A DNA stretch of 64,000 nt, taken from positions 310,001 to 374,000 of the forward strand of contig JAXRKN010000040.1 in NCBI GenBank assembly GCA_038502055.1, written 5' to 3'. The translations under genes and the position numbers were made by a program. This DNA is from Tanytarsus gracilentus. Its lineage: Eukaryota; Arthropoda; Insecta; Diptera; Chironomidae. Under the pieces are notes generated by a model. It worked only from the letters and a program-made list of their open reading frames with translations. It did no database searches and was not told where the DNA came from. Below, in pieces: positions 1-12,193 of the stretch (position 1 is its first letter; the number at the start of each line of letters is the position of its first letter).

Positions 1-3000
1 AATAGATGTGAAGCATGTCAGCAAACACTCCAAAGTTGCATAAGCTTAACTCTCAGAAGTCTTTATTAGTTTGCTCGCGATCTTCGAATTCCTAATAAGA
101 TCTTCAGTGCGTTTTCGGCACTGCCTCAAAAATAACTTTCAATTTTTTTAATCTCCACTCTCTGAGGCCATTGTCTTACATAGTTGCAATTACTTAATTG
201 AGAAGACGTGAATGGTATTTTTTGGTAAAATTCAAGGAATTTCTCAATGGACGTGATTTCAATGTGAAAAATTGAATTTAATTGAACTAAAAAATTACGC
301 ATGAAGATCATCTTAAAATTGCTTGACAAAATTTTCACCCAATTACACACTAAATTGCCTAATTTTTGTGCATACATACACAATAATTAATTAGACATTA
401 TCGGACTGAATCTGTTGGTTTGCACAGCATGTCTAACATCTCAACGAGCGCACGATGATGTTTAAGTAACATCTCTGAAATTTATCGTTGATGTCCAAGT
501 GAAGATATACATCTTGTATTCTACTTTATAAAGAAGAAGGCAATTTAGGCATGCGGAGAAGAGCAAGAGACGACGCTGCATGAATTATTGCTTGCCGGAG
601 GGCATTAAAATTGAGAAAAATTTCGCACATTTCTGTTATGATAACTACCTAAGCACTGCGGCAAGGCAAGGAGCGCTAAGTGCTGCGAGAAACTGCAAAA
701 AGAGACTTTTAGTGTAATTACATTATTACGAGATACTGCGCGAGATGACTTCGCCCAGTGTGTGTGCCCGTGAGTCGTGCCTTTTTGCAATAATATGCAA
801 CAGATCACGATAGAAAGTGAAAATAAATTATGTGCAGCTCTCTGCTCGCAATTTACGGTTTTTAATGTGTGCGCATGCTTAAGCCTCTCTCATGTACTCT
901 GCTGTGCAACGCACTAATTAATTTGCAGTTGCAATCGAACGTGATCGCGTTGCACTTCCTTTGAAGCGAGAGAGAGAGAGATTCTACGTAATTTATTATG
1001 ATATTTTGAGCCGCTTGATTTATGCTCTCTTCATGATTCACCATTTACGGCCCAACAAGTCGTTGGCAGAGTGCACTCATTTCACTTTCATCGAAAACAA
1101 AAAAAGTTCCACTTGAGGCATTAAAGCTAGCCACATATATACGTAATGAAATAAAATACATCTAGATGACTTGCATTCACCCTTGAAGGAAATTTAAACT
1201 GTTTTTATAAAGCAAGGAAGGATAATTTCGAAATCAAAATTGATTTTTAAGAAGAAAAAAAAATTCACAAAAAAATCAACGATTTACACAAAATTTTTTT
1301 GCGCTTATGATTTATTTTTTCTGCTTTTACTTTCTTCCCGAACTCGTTTGCCCAATTTTTTTGTGTATAATATTATCGAAGTGCGGATGAGATAAATTTC
1401 TCATAACTTTTTCGCCAGAGAGCGGCTTGGAATATTTTTGGAATCGCTTACAAAGTGAATCCTATAAAAAGATCTTCAGCTACTTAAAAAAATCTGCAAA
1501 ATTTCATCTAAATCAACAGAGCAGCCTCGATCTCTCGACGCGTGTGGAGTCAAGACTTTAGCGTAAATGTTTGCCGAAGTAATCAGCATTTTTTCAGCTG
1601 CTCCAAATTAATTTTTCTTTACGCTTCTTCTAAACAAGAGCTTTAAAAAATTCAGGTTATTAACAAAAATGTGCCAAATTTAAATATTAATTTATGATAA
1701 TTAATGAAGAACATTTTTTTGTGAGTTTCTCAATAAAATCGATCGGAGTCAGGTGGCAGTTTTTCTTCAATAAACTTTAAAACCTCAAAGCCATCTCTTA
1801 TATGACGACATTTAAATATATGCGCGTCAATTAAGTAAACACAAACAACTTTTAAAGAAATATAATTTAAAGGGCGTTTGCTATTTCCCATTATTTAGGA
1901 TAAACTAGTTTTTTTGGCTCAGGTTTGGTTTGTATTTAAATTTTCTTATCTTTCTGGAGTAATTCTGTGTTTGCCACAAATGTGACTCAATTCTTTTGTA
2001 TAAAAAAAGCTGATAATTTCTCTTTTTTTGTAAATAACCAAAAGACACACGATCATCATGATTTTATGAGTAAAACCGCTCTCTTATCTCAACATTATCT
2101 CGCAGATCGTAAAATCTTTAAAAATATTAAAAAAGAAAAAACTTTAATGATCACTCGAGTCGATTTCTATGTCAAACCGCACGTCGTTGTCAAACGAATT
2201 ATTTTTTTACTACAATTTATGGATATTATTTTGGTTTTGTCTGTGACGCTAGAGATAATCAGTTCGTGCACCCTATTAAGACCAAATAAAAAAAACTTCA
2301 AACGGCTTTTATTGTTTATCTGAGGGAATTTGGCAAAATGGTAAACGGAGATGTTTATTCCATGCGATGACACACAGTGGATATAAACAATAAATTCACA
2401 ATAATTTTTTATTCCGTTAAAAACACAATCTTCCACTTTGTCATAACTCTAAATACGTGCTTGGGGGCTTCATTTATTGTCGCAACCAAAAATATTTCTT
2501 TTATTATTAAATTTTAAAGTTTCGCAGTTAAATAAAAGTAAGACGTTAATTACCTTTTTCGAGGATGGTGGTGTAAATGAAATTTTCTGATCCGTTAACT
2601 TTATTGTATTTTTTGATATTCCTTAAAAGGCACGTGATTGGAAATTAATCAGTTAATTATTCACTCAAGTGACACAAAATTTCTCTTTGAATTCATTGTC
2701 ACTTAAAAAAAATGATCATTCCAGCGGTGTTTTGTGTACCCACTTTGTCACTCGATTAACATTCGTCTTACAATGCAGCAGGTTTGATATAATTTTTTTA
2801 AACTCTAGCTGTGGAACAGTTATTTAGTATCACGAATTTTACGTTGTTGACTTTTTTTAACGTTATCAGTGCATACTGTCAATTTAAATAAAAATCATTT
2901 TTTATATGGGTCTTCAAAATTTCACTTTTCCCTTCAGATCGTCGAATTAATGTTTTAAATAAATTTGAATATTTTTTCTTCTTCTCTCTTTACAACGAAA

Positions 3001-6000
3001 ATAAAACTTTTCCTTTTCTTATTTTTTATTTTTTTTCGTGGGACGAAAATTAACAGCAAGGTGCATGAAATGTGTGATCGTCACCGCGTTTAAAACACTT
3101 CTGAAACGGTTAGAAAAATTTGTACAAACTATGCCGCTCAGTCAAAAAAATATTCTCTCTCACTCTCTTATACGGCTCATGTGTGTGATGGGAGAGAGTG
3201 GAGAGTAAAATATATATGTGGAGATCGTTCTCTCATATATATATATGCTCTCTCTCTCTATATCAGGCTATTGCATACATTGTAGCTATGGGATCATCTT
3301 CGCTCAAAAGCCTATACTAATGTTAAAAATTCGCAAAGGCAAAGAGGCAATTTTATACCATTTTTGATATCTAATTGCGACGAAACTAAATTGACATTTA
3401 GACCCGGCCTTACGTAACTCAATATCGCACATTAAATTTCCATTTGCGATCCCATTACATGAGTAAGCATGAGTGAGAAAATGCAATTTGCAACCTGTTA
3501 AACAAATTCTTATATTAAATTTTTTCTTGAATAAAGTAAAACATGCATAAAAGACACAAATAAAAGAGATAGAGCACCAGCAGCAAAAAAGAGAGAAATA
3601 AACACAAATTTTACAATATTTTTTATGTTGCTATCATCTATACCTGCACTTTTTAAACATCTGCCCAGGTATAATGGTGAGAAAAAAAGAAGCAAGCAAG
3701 TTAGTAAGAAGGATGCGTGTGAAGGATTTGATGAGTAAATAGATTGAGTGAGTGAGTGCGAGCATACATGTATGTTTAAATGAACAACAAAACCGTTTAA
3801 AAAGAATAAAACTGATGTAACTTGAGCGCATCAAGTAAGAAGAGTTTTTGTGAGAAAAAAAATATAACGACAAGCATGTGGACATTGATATGGTTTCACG
3901 TGAACTGAAATGTATTTTTTCAATGTTGACATGAAGCAAAAAAATAAATATTGGATGGGCGCGCAAAAAAATTATATATGAGAGTTTCGTGTCTTGTGCT
4001 GTTGATTTTTACATTTCAAATAGCATTGAAAATAGATGTTGAAACTGAGAGAAATTTTCAGGTGGAAGTGAATCATCGGAAAATTTACTTTGTGGCTGTT
4101 GAAGTTTTTAAGAAAGTCAATTTTTAGATCATTAATCAATTTAAAAGAAAACCTTTTGGTTATTAATTAAATTTCAGACTTTCGGCAACTTTTCAATTAA
4201 CAAATTTGTCGAATCATTTTTAGCAAGAAAATTGCTCTGGAAGTAATTAAAAATTTTTTAATTTTGAATTTTAAAGAATAAAAAATATTGAATATCCAAA
4301 AAGTTTAATGCAAGTTTTAAATCGTGCACGAGAATATCTCACTGGAAAATTTAATGACTTTCTGTTTTTCTCTGCACATGATCCGGAAGTTTAGTTCGGC
4401 TTCTATTTATTTAAAAATTAGACCTAAAAAAAGTCTATTAATAAACTGGCGGAAGAATTTTTCAGCTCGTAGAATAAATTTCATCTCACACATATGTGCA
4501 GAGAGGAGGGAAAACCCAATGCAAGTAAAACCATAATTTTCATCGCACAAAGTGACACGTCGAAAATAAACAGTTTAAACTTAATTAACATCACGTCAGA
4601 CTTTTTACAAAAGGGGAAGTCTTAAAGTCATACCAATTTTTCAAAAACATTTATATTTTTTTGAGAGCATGATGTGATCGAAGGTTTCTTGGAAGTGGCA
4701 CAATTTTAAAAAAGATCACAAATGATTCTCGGTCCACCTTATACTTTTCATCATCATCATCGCGCACATCTCTCGCAACTCAATTGCGATGAGTTTCTTT
4801 TTGTTTGTTGATGAAAAATTCGTGAGCGTATGCTGATCTTCAATAATGCAGCCCACGTTTTCTTCTTTTATAGCCAGAAAGCAGTGCGAGATCCATTAAG
4901 ACATGTGACTCATTTAAAATGTGTGTACGCGTGAGCAATTTTCATGTAAATTTGTAATCTTTGTGTCTTTTTTCATTTCTATGGAAATAGCTGCATTTAA
5001 TCATCGTCAATTTCCTTCACACCTCCTTCCTAGATGGTCGTAAGTGACTCAAAAAGTGGACAAAGTTCACTTTTAAAAGAATTTAATTTGCACAACTTCC
5101 GAGAAGCATGTTTGATTTTTTTTGTATAAGTCTGTGTTAATTAAATTTGCAAGCAACTGCGCGAGTTTTTTTTTGTCACAGTCATGCTTAAATCAGTGCT
5201 TTAAATCAAGAGGAAATTGTGTAAACAAATTTCTGACCTCTTGCTACTCGCACTTAAAAAACTTAACTCACTTGTCTCTTGCGGCCGCGTATATTCATAT
5301 GACTTAATTGTAAGAAGAAAATCAGGTGAAAGTGCTTAAGACAAGTTGGAGGGAAAAAGCACCAGCGACCTTAATCCGCGCAACATGCAATTATATTTTG
5401 AGCATATTTCTTTAATTCGTCAAAATTGTCCATTGCGATCTTGCTTTCCATTTTTAAAGACTCACTTTGTCGATCATTTATCACACCCCGAAACGGTTTC
5501 ACGTGATTAAATAGCAGAAAATGTGCTAAGTGGCTTTCAAGTCGGTAAGCTTGCTTTTACATGTGAGCAAATTTTAAAATAATAGGAGTGAATAGCCTCT
5601 GATGTCTTTATAGACAGTTTCATTTCGCACTTGAGTGTCCTAATAAAGTAATCAAATTTGCACGTTTAAAGCGTCATGCAACTGGTGGCATTTAGAGGGT
5701 TTCTGTTGATTGATTTTTCCACGCGTGATTGCGCGTGAATTTTTTACGTGAATTTTAGTAAAATCAGAGAAACAGTTGCTAATTTTGTAATCTTTCCCCT
5801 CAAGAAATTATTTTTTAATTTTGAAAAAAAAAAATAATTTCTCACGTTTTAATTAAACTTCATAAATTTTACGATCATTCTAATATGACATCATCATTTA
5901 TTAATTTTTATATTCATCTCAAAAGCTCTCCCACAAGATTAATTCCCTGCCAAGATATTTTAATTAGATTCTCTCCACGTAAAATGATTACATTGCGATA

Positions 6001-7842
6001 TTTCTGAATAATTTTTCCTTTCATCGACATCTGGTGCTTCTCTATGTACGCGAGTGTTGACGTTCACAAAAGCCAAAAAAATACGTAATGGATCTGGATT
6101 TATTTTTATTTTTTTTCTACTACCGCCATGAATTTTTTTCGCAATAATTTCTCTCATGGACTAAGCGCCATTAATAAGATCCATTTCACATTATTATGAT
6201 GTAGAGAAAAAGAGTGAGAGTGAATTGAGAGGAAATTTTTTTATAGATTTTTAATATTATAAGAGTTCATCAAGTTCATTGATTTTTCTTTCCGTGCCTG
6301 CCTCAAAGTTGTTTCGAGGATTTTTCTTTACATTTATTTTATCGACCACGAAACTTGGAAATATGGAAATTTCATGCCACGAAGAAATTCCAAAGCAAAT
6401 TTAGTCCCAATGTCGATTGAATGATAATAACGGAGAGCTTTTTTCAGGGTCACGATAATTGACATTATTCGCGAACACACGAATCAAATTTTAGTAATTA
6501 TTTCTCACGATGACCACAGAACAAATCTTAATTTTTATTAATGCGGAAAAAATAATTTTTCACCTACATGAGACTTCGTTTACCCACACAAAAAAGTAAA
6601 ATTTTTGAAGAAAAACTCAAGTTACAGACAATTTATTTTTAATCATCGCCGACTTTATGCGAATTTCAGTGTGTATGTGTGCGGAAAAATAAAATCTTAA
6701 GGTGTAAAGAAAAAGTTTACATATTAATTGAATTATGCTTTTAACTCACATGTGGTTTCTAATCCTTTTTGTTGAAGGAATTATTTTTCACAAAATTTCT
6801 TCTTTTTTTAAATTACAGGTTTACTCGTTGGAAAAATCGATTTGCAATTTTTCAATGTCGTTAATTTTTTCAAAAGTTCATCAATTGAATCGATCGTAAT
6901 GTCCACACGAAATTGACATTTATTTAAATTGCTTTATTGCTCATCATGCATGTCAGTCCATTAAAAAGATGTTAAACTTTTTTTTCAAGATCACATGAAA
7001 TTACAGTTTAATTTCTGGCTACACACAGCATCAGCATAATCGACCATGTGTCATTTATAACTACATCTCGTTCTCGAACACTGGTCATTAATGAGAAAAT
7101 ATCCACCGGCACTTGCGATGCGTTTCTTGGCTGCCTTCACAAAAATAAATTATTTTCCCTCCTCTCGCATAATCTCGAGTTGTAATGGAACTTTTTATTT
7201 CTGATTTCTGTTCTTGCACAGTTATTTTCAGTTGCATCAAAAATATTATTAACTTTTTTCAATTCGCGAAAAAATAATTTTTTGATTTTCCCTCTGCGCA
7301 CATGCAAATTTTCGCTTTAAGCCGATGAGTGAGGCAATTTAAGTCGTACATGTGATTTTTGTGACCGATTCACTTGACGAGTAAATGAAAACTGAAACAG
7401 AGCTGAGTAAATTTTATTTTTTTTTCGAGAAAATAGAAAAACACATAAAAGAGTCAAATGGAAATGTGCTCGCGTTTGCTGAATCAACATGAACAAAAAG
7501 TTTACCATATTTTCAAGTGAAAAGCTTTAGGGAGACTCATTAAAGTTTAACATGTTGGGGTGGTGACTATGATCCATAGTAAAAAGTTTCTTTAATAGTG
7601 ATAATGAAATTTTTTATAATTTATAAAGATCACAATTATGTAATATAAATGCGGAGTTTCAAACAAAGTTGTGAATCAATATATTATTTATTCAATTGAT
7701 TAAGGACAAAAGATTATAAGTTCACATTTTATTACTAACCGGGCGGTTAATTATTTTTTTTCTAATTACATTCACACAGTTGTATATTGCTATTTTAATT
7801 CGTTGTTCCTGGAGAGACAATCCCTATATACACATATAAAGC
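1..7842. other. Gene-free AT-rich region
   Basis: I find no supportable gene here. The open frames are short (at most about 118 codons), low in complexity, rich in Phe/Lys/Asn/Ile as expected of random AT-rich DNA, lack family motifs and do not join through splice sites. The stretch contains many homopolymer A/T runs, scattered CT/GA tracts and a GA/CT inverted repeat near 3.15-3.21 kb. The last 150 bp or so belong to the 3' end of the thioredoxin gene: TTTATT at 7687-7692 is an AATAAA polyadenylation signal on the minus strand. The rest could be intergenic or regulatory DNA, or an intron of a gene whose exons lie outside the window. Confidence 0.6.
3154..3205. repeat. GA/CT imperfect inverted repeat
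   Basis: A CT-rich arm (3154-3168, core TCTCTCACTCTC) is followed after about 23 bp by a GA-rich arm (3192-3205, core GAGAGAGTGGAGAG) that is its reverse complement with one mismatch. AT dinucleotide runs and more CT repeats follow to about 3265. GAGAG is the core bound by GAGA factor in flies, so a regulatory role is possible, but simple-sequence drift is an equally good explanation. Confidence 0.4.
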
Positions 7843-8397
7843 TTATTCTATGTTGCTCTTCACCCACTTTCTGATCACGTCCGTATCTTGTAAGCCTATT
7901 AATGTAGTTGCGACTTTTCCGTCCTTTACAATTGCCAGTACTGGAACTGCCTGCACTCCATATTCGAGCGATAATTCGGTGAGCTCATCAATGTCAACCT
8001 ATTGAATAAAACAGATGGCGGAAATAAATGAGGAAGTAATCGACTGGATCTTGAACTGTTTATTAATTGCCTTCAATATCTCAAAGCTAGCTTGTTATCA
8101 CGGCGTATATGAGATCATGCAGGATTCAATAATTATAATTACCTTTGCAAGATCAACTTTATCCTTGTTCTCTGTTGCGATTGTCTCTATTCTTGGAGTG
8201 AGAAGCTTGCATGGGTTACACCAGGTCGCCATAAAGTCAACGATAATCACTTTCTTTGAATTTAGCACCCTTTCCTCGAAATCCTTCTCATTTTGAATTT
8301 TAAAAATATCATTAAGTCTGGATGTTGTTGAAATATTTCTTTGCGTTAACTGAAGAAGGGACTTTGGGATGTTAAGTTTTACAATGTTTCGCAACAT
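7843..8397 (-). CDS. Mitochondrial thioredoxin (Trx2-type)
   Basis: Disulfide reductase of the thioredoxin family, probably acting in the mitochondrial matrix. Two exons: 8143-8397 and 7843-7998, joined by a GTAATT...CAATAG intron, give 137 residues. The start is the ATG at 8397; the frame runs slightly further upstream but only to a GTG. The first 30 or so residues are basic and Ser/Thr/Leu-rich without acids, as in a matrix presequence. The active site at residues 59-64 reads W-C-N-P-C-K (cysteines 60 and 63), followed by the family's conserved cis-Pro segment AVPVL and a GLQD-type C-terminal helix. The second active-site residue is Asn rather than the usual Gly. A TTTATT at 7687-7692 gives a polyadenylation signal. 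The gene is divergent from the MARCHF6-type gene, with 377 bp between start codons. Confidence 0.9.
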
Positions 8398-8774
8398 AAT
8401 TGACCTTTCTAAATTCACTTTTCAAATTAATATTTGATTAAATTCAATTTTGTAATGCTCGAGTGAAAATTCTATTTTTATTTTTTTTACACAACGTTTT
8501 TTTTTCTCGAAGTGTGACGCGAAGTGACAAGACCCGCAAAATAAAAAAATAAGAAGAAGACAACAATTTTTAGAAAGATACAATTTTAAAAAATTATCTA
8601 AATCTCCTCATTATTGCAATATTGAGACCCTAAAATAGTTTTACTTTGAAGATTGGAACGTCTTGTGATAATTCAATGCAAAATTTATCATGAAATTGAG
8701 TGACCAAAGCAATTTTTAGAGGATAATTATAATTTTCAATATTTTCAACACATCAAAATTTGATATTAGCAAAT
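8398..8774. promoter_or_regulatory. Divergent promoter, thioredoxin / MARCHF6-type ligase
   Basis: 377 bp separate the two ATGs and must contain both promoters and 5' UTRs. The segment is AT-rich apart from a compact GC-containing island at 8508-8536. That island holds AGTGTGAC (8511-8518), close to the reverse complement of the fly core-promoter 'motif 1', directly followed by GACGCGAAGTGACAAGACCC (8516-8535). The second block closely resembles a block in the Deaf1/F-box divergent promoter at 48332-48353. No TATA box stands out, which fits housekeeping transcription. Confidence 0.55.
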
Positions 8775-11700
8775 ATGGAAAGCACTCCAGAGTGTAGGAT
8801 TTGCCGAACGGAAGCAACTGCTGGTGAGTTAAAGCAAAAATTTAAAATATATGTGGGATAACGGCACGAACATATTTACATAACTACGTCTACAAAACAT
8901 CCAGCGAATCAAAATTAATTATTCATTCTGAAATTACAGAGAGGCCGTTGTTCTTTCCTTGCATCTGCACTGGAACAATTAAATATATTCATCAGGAATG
9001 CTTGCTTCAGTGGATGAAATACAGTCGAAAAGAGGTAAATGTTTAAAAAAGAAGAAAAATCGATAAGAGCAATTTGACACATATTTTTTATTTTTTATAT
9101 ACTCGTGACAGATATGTGAGCTGTGTGGACATCGATTCAGTTTTACGCCCATCTACTCGCCCGATATGCCAAAAGTTCTGCCATTGAGAGTGGTCGCTGG
9201 AGGACTTTTATCCTCTATTGGAACTGCTGTTAAGTATTGGATTCATTACACTCTCGTTGCTGGTGAGATATGCACACAAAAAAGTTGATTAAAATATTTT
9301 AATGATTTATTTTTAGTCGCATGGCTTGGAATTGTGCCTCTCACCGCCTATCGCACATATCGCTTCTTCTTTTCGGGCTCCCTCGAGCATCTTGTTTCAC
9401 TTCCTTTTGACATGTTCTCGACGGAAAATTTGGCAGCCGATGTGTTTCGAGGATGTTTCGTGGTCACATGTACACTGTTTGCATTCATTGGTCTGGTGTG
9501 GCTTCGAGAACAGGTTAGCGAATGCGACAATAGTAGAGTCCTCAAACTAAATCGAAATTATTTTACAGATTCTTCACGGAGGTGGACCTGATTGGCTTGA
9601 GCGAGAAGAAGGAAACGGCATTAATGAAGAAATTCCGAGACCGGCACCGCCTGATGTGGTAGATAATGTGCAAGAGCCACAAGACGATGAGAATGGAAAT
9701 AATAATGAGGAAGTTTTCAATAACAACAATAATAATAATATTCTCGATGCAAATCTACATCCAAATAATGATGTTTTCCCTAATGAGGAGCCCATGATTG
9801 GACCTCAATTGCCACCATTACCGGCTCAACAATTGCCTGAAGAGCAGCCGCCAGCAGCACCTGTCATAGCACCAAATAATAATTTTGAAATTCCTCAGCA
9901 TATTCCTATTAATAATGAAGAGCCACCGCTTCCTGATATTGAAGAAGAAAATCCCCCTGATCAGCCTGAAAATTTAAATGCCGAAGATCCAAATGAGGGC
10001 TTATGGAATCCAATGGAGTTTGGAGCAAACGGCGCTGAGCTCGAATTGACTTGGGAAAGGCTTTTAGGTCTCGATGGATCAATGGTGTTCTTGGAGCATG
10101 TGTAAGTCACTACAATATTAATTATATGATTTATTTAATACGCCAATTTTTTTTTCTAGCTTTTGGGTAGTCAGCTTAGACACACTCTTTATTTTTATCT
10201 TTGCATTTTTACCATACACCCTTGGTAATTTCGCAATTTCCCTAATGGACATAAAGCAATTACATTTTCATGGTCTCGTAACTACACTCACTGGATATTG
10301 CATTGTTGGTATGGCTCTGGTGAATCTTCATGCTGTCGCAAAGCTCTTTAAGTTGAGACGACCGAGGAGAATAATTGGACTTTGCTACATTGTCATCAAA
10401 GTTTCGATACTATCTGTCGTTGAAATTGGCGTTTTACCATTAATATGCGGATGGTGGCTTGACATTTGTAGCCTTCCAATGTTTGACGCCGCTCTGAAGG
10501 ATCGTAAAGCTAGTTTTAGAACTGCACCGGGAACATCGCTTTTTATTCATTGGATGTTTGGAATGGTCTACGTTTACTACTTTGCGTCATTTATTGTCCT
10601 TCTTCGAGAGGTTTTAAGGCCAGGCGTTTTATGGTTTTTGAGAAATCTTAACGATCCAGACTTTTCACCAATTCAAGTGAGTATAAAAATATAGTTTTTG
10701 AAAATATCATTTCAAAAAATTACCTCTCAAATTAGGAAATGATTCATCTCTCAATTCTTCGTCACATCCGACGCCTCATCGCATCGGCAATCATCTTTGG
10801 TTCGGCTGTTTTGCTAATGCTTTGGCTTCCGATAAAAATTCTTAAAGTCGCCTTTCCTACATTCCTTCCATACACACTATCGGGCGATTCAGAAGTAAAC
10901 GAGCTGAGCTTGCAACTTTTGTTGCTTCAAATTATACTACCTGGATTTTTTGAACAGTCTCAAACGCGCATTTGGATGAAGGGATTAATTAGAATCTGGT
11001 GTAATGTGATATCGTGGATATTGGGAATTAAGAGCTATCTTCTCGGTAATGAACCTCGGCCAATTGAGGAAGAGCAGAGACCACAAGATCAAGGACCAGG
11101 TGGCGGTGGATTGGGTGCAGCTCATCAAGCACTTCTTCAACGAGATGTTCCAGTTGGTTTTCAACCATACGATCGACCATCATTTTTCGCATTCAGACTT
11201 ATTGGACTGATGATTTTTATGTGCATTAGCTTAGTGATTGGCTCTTTGCTGATAATCACAGTTCCTGTTTGGATTGGGCGACATGCGATGACAGTTTGGT
11301 CAATAAGCACCGGAATGGCTGCCGGAAAAGTTGTAAATGCAAACGTAGGAAATAATATTGTTGGTGATTTGATTGAAAATGCCGCTAATGAGGAACCCAT
11401 TGCCATTGCCACTGTTTCAACATCGAGACCGCACGAACTCTATACAGCTGCCATTGGAATCTATTTATGCTGGATCATTTCCAAAGGCATCGCATTGGCT
11501 GTAAATCTTTTTCCGCAAGGGAGAAATGCAATCTTAGAGAAAGTCAAGCACTGGATTTCGGTAGCTGTGTCTTATGGACTCGCCGCAATAATATTCGTTC
11601 TTATGCTAGGCGTAGTTCCTCTTATGTTTGGACTTCTTCTCGAGCTTGTCGTAGTCGTGCCATTGCGCGTTCCCCTAAATCAAACTCCAGTGCTATTTTT

Positions 11701-12127
11701 ATGGCAAGATTGGGCACTCGGTGTACTCTACACCAAAATTGCTTGTGCATTGATATTCATGGGCCCCGAGAATCGTCTTAAACGTGCACTGGAACAAGCT
11801 TATCGAGATGGATTACGAGAGATGGACCTTAAATTTATCATCCGTGAACTTGCCATCCCGGTAATTTCAGTTTTCGGTCTCGCTCTCGCTGTACCATACG
11901 TGATTGCACACTCAATCTTGCCAATGTTCTTTACTAACCAAATGACACGTGTCCTGATCGCACGACGAATCTATCCATTCTTCTTAATAATCATTATATT
12001 ATGTTCAATTGTCGTCTTTCAAATTAAACAGTTTAAGAAACTTTACATTGCAATCAAAAACGATAAATATCTTGTTGGAAAACGGCTTGTAAATTATGAT
12101 CATCAGAGACAGAGGTTGTTACAGCAG

Positions 12128-12158
<31 letters not shown>

Positions 12159-12193
12159 TTCAACAGCAACAGGATGCGAGGGCGGAACTGTAA
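8775..12193 (+). CDS. MARCHF6: MARCHF6/Doa10-type ER E3 ubiquitin ligase
   Basis: Multi-spanning ER membrane RING-CH ubiquitin ligase of ER-associated degradation. Seven exons (8775-8823, 8940-9034, 9112-9262, 9317-9513, 9569-10101, 10160-10676, 10736-12193) keep frame and encode 999 residues. The N-terminal RING-CH finger is split over three exons: C7, C10, C24, C26, H34, C37, C50, C53 form the expected C4HC3 zinc ligands. The finger is followed by a loop with Pro/Asn/Glu-rich low complexity (a run of seven Asn near 9720) and then many hydrophobic segments through 12060, in the arrangement typical of Doa10/TEB4. The C-terminal cytosolic tail ends in a long poly-Gln run. Family length is about 900-1000, so the gene looks complete. 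The MARCHF6 assignment rests on finger position plus the many membrane spans; other MARCH proteins are much shorter. Confidence 0.92.
12118..12175 (+). repeat. CAG/CAA repeat encoding poly-Gln
   Basis: Tandem CAG/CAA codons at the very C-terminus of the MARCHF6-type protein encode about 20 Gln interrupted by one or two Leu. Mixed CAG and CAA use suggests a tract tolerated at protein level rather than a freshly expanded pure repeat. It is likely polymorphic in length. Confidence 0.85.

Noticed and set aside
1967..2323. 118-codon open frame in the first desert
   Set aside because: Composition is typical of random AT-rich DNA (Phe, Lys, Ile, Asn), no domain motif, no splice continuation, and an overlapping antisense frame of similar quality.
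3510..3966. Overlapping minus-strand frames with hydrophobic stretches
   Set aside because: Hydrophobicity comes from T-rich codons on the reverse of A-rich DNA; two frames overlap and neither has a recognisable motif.
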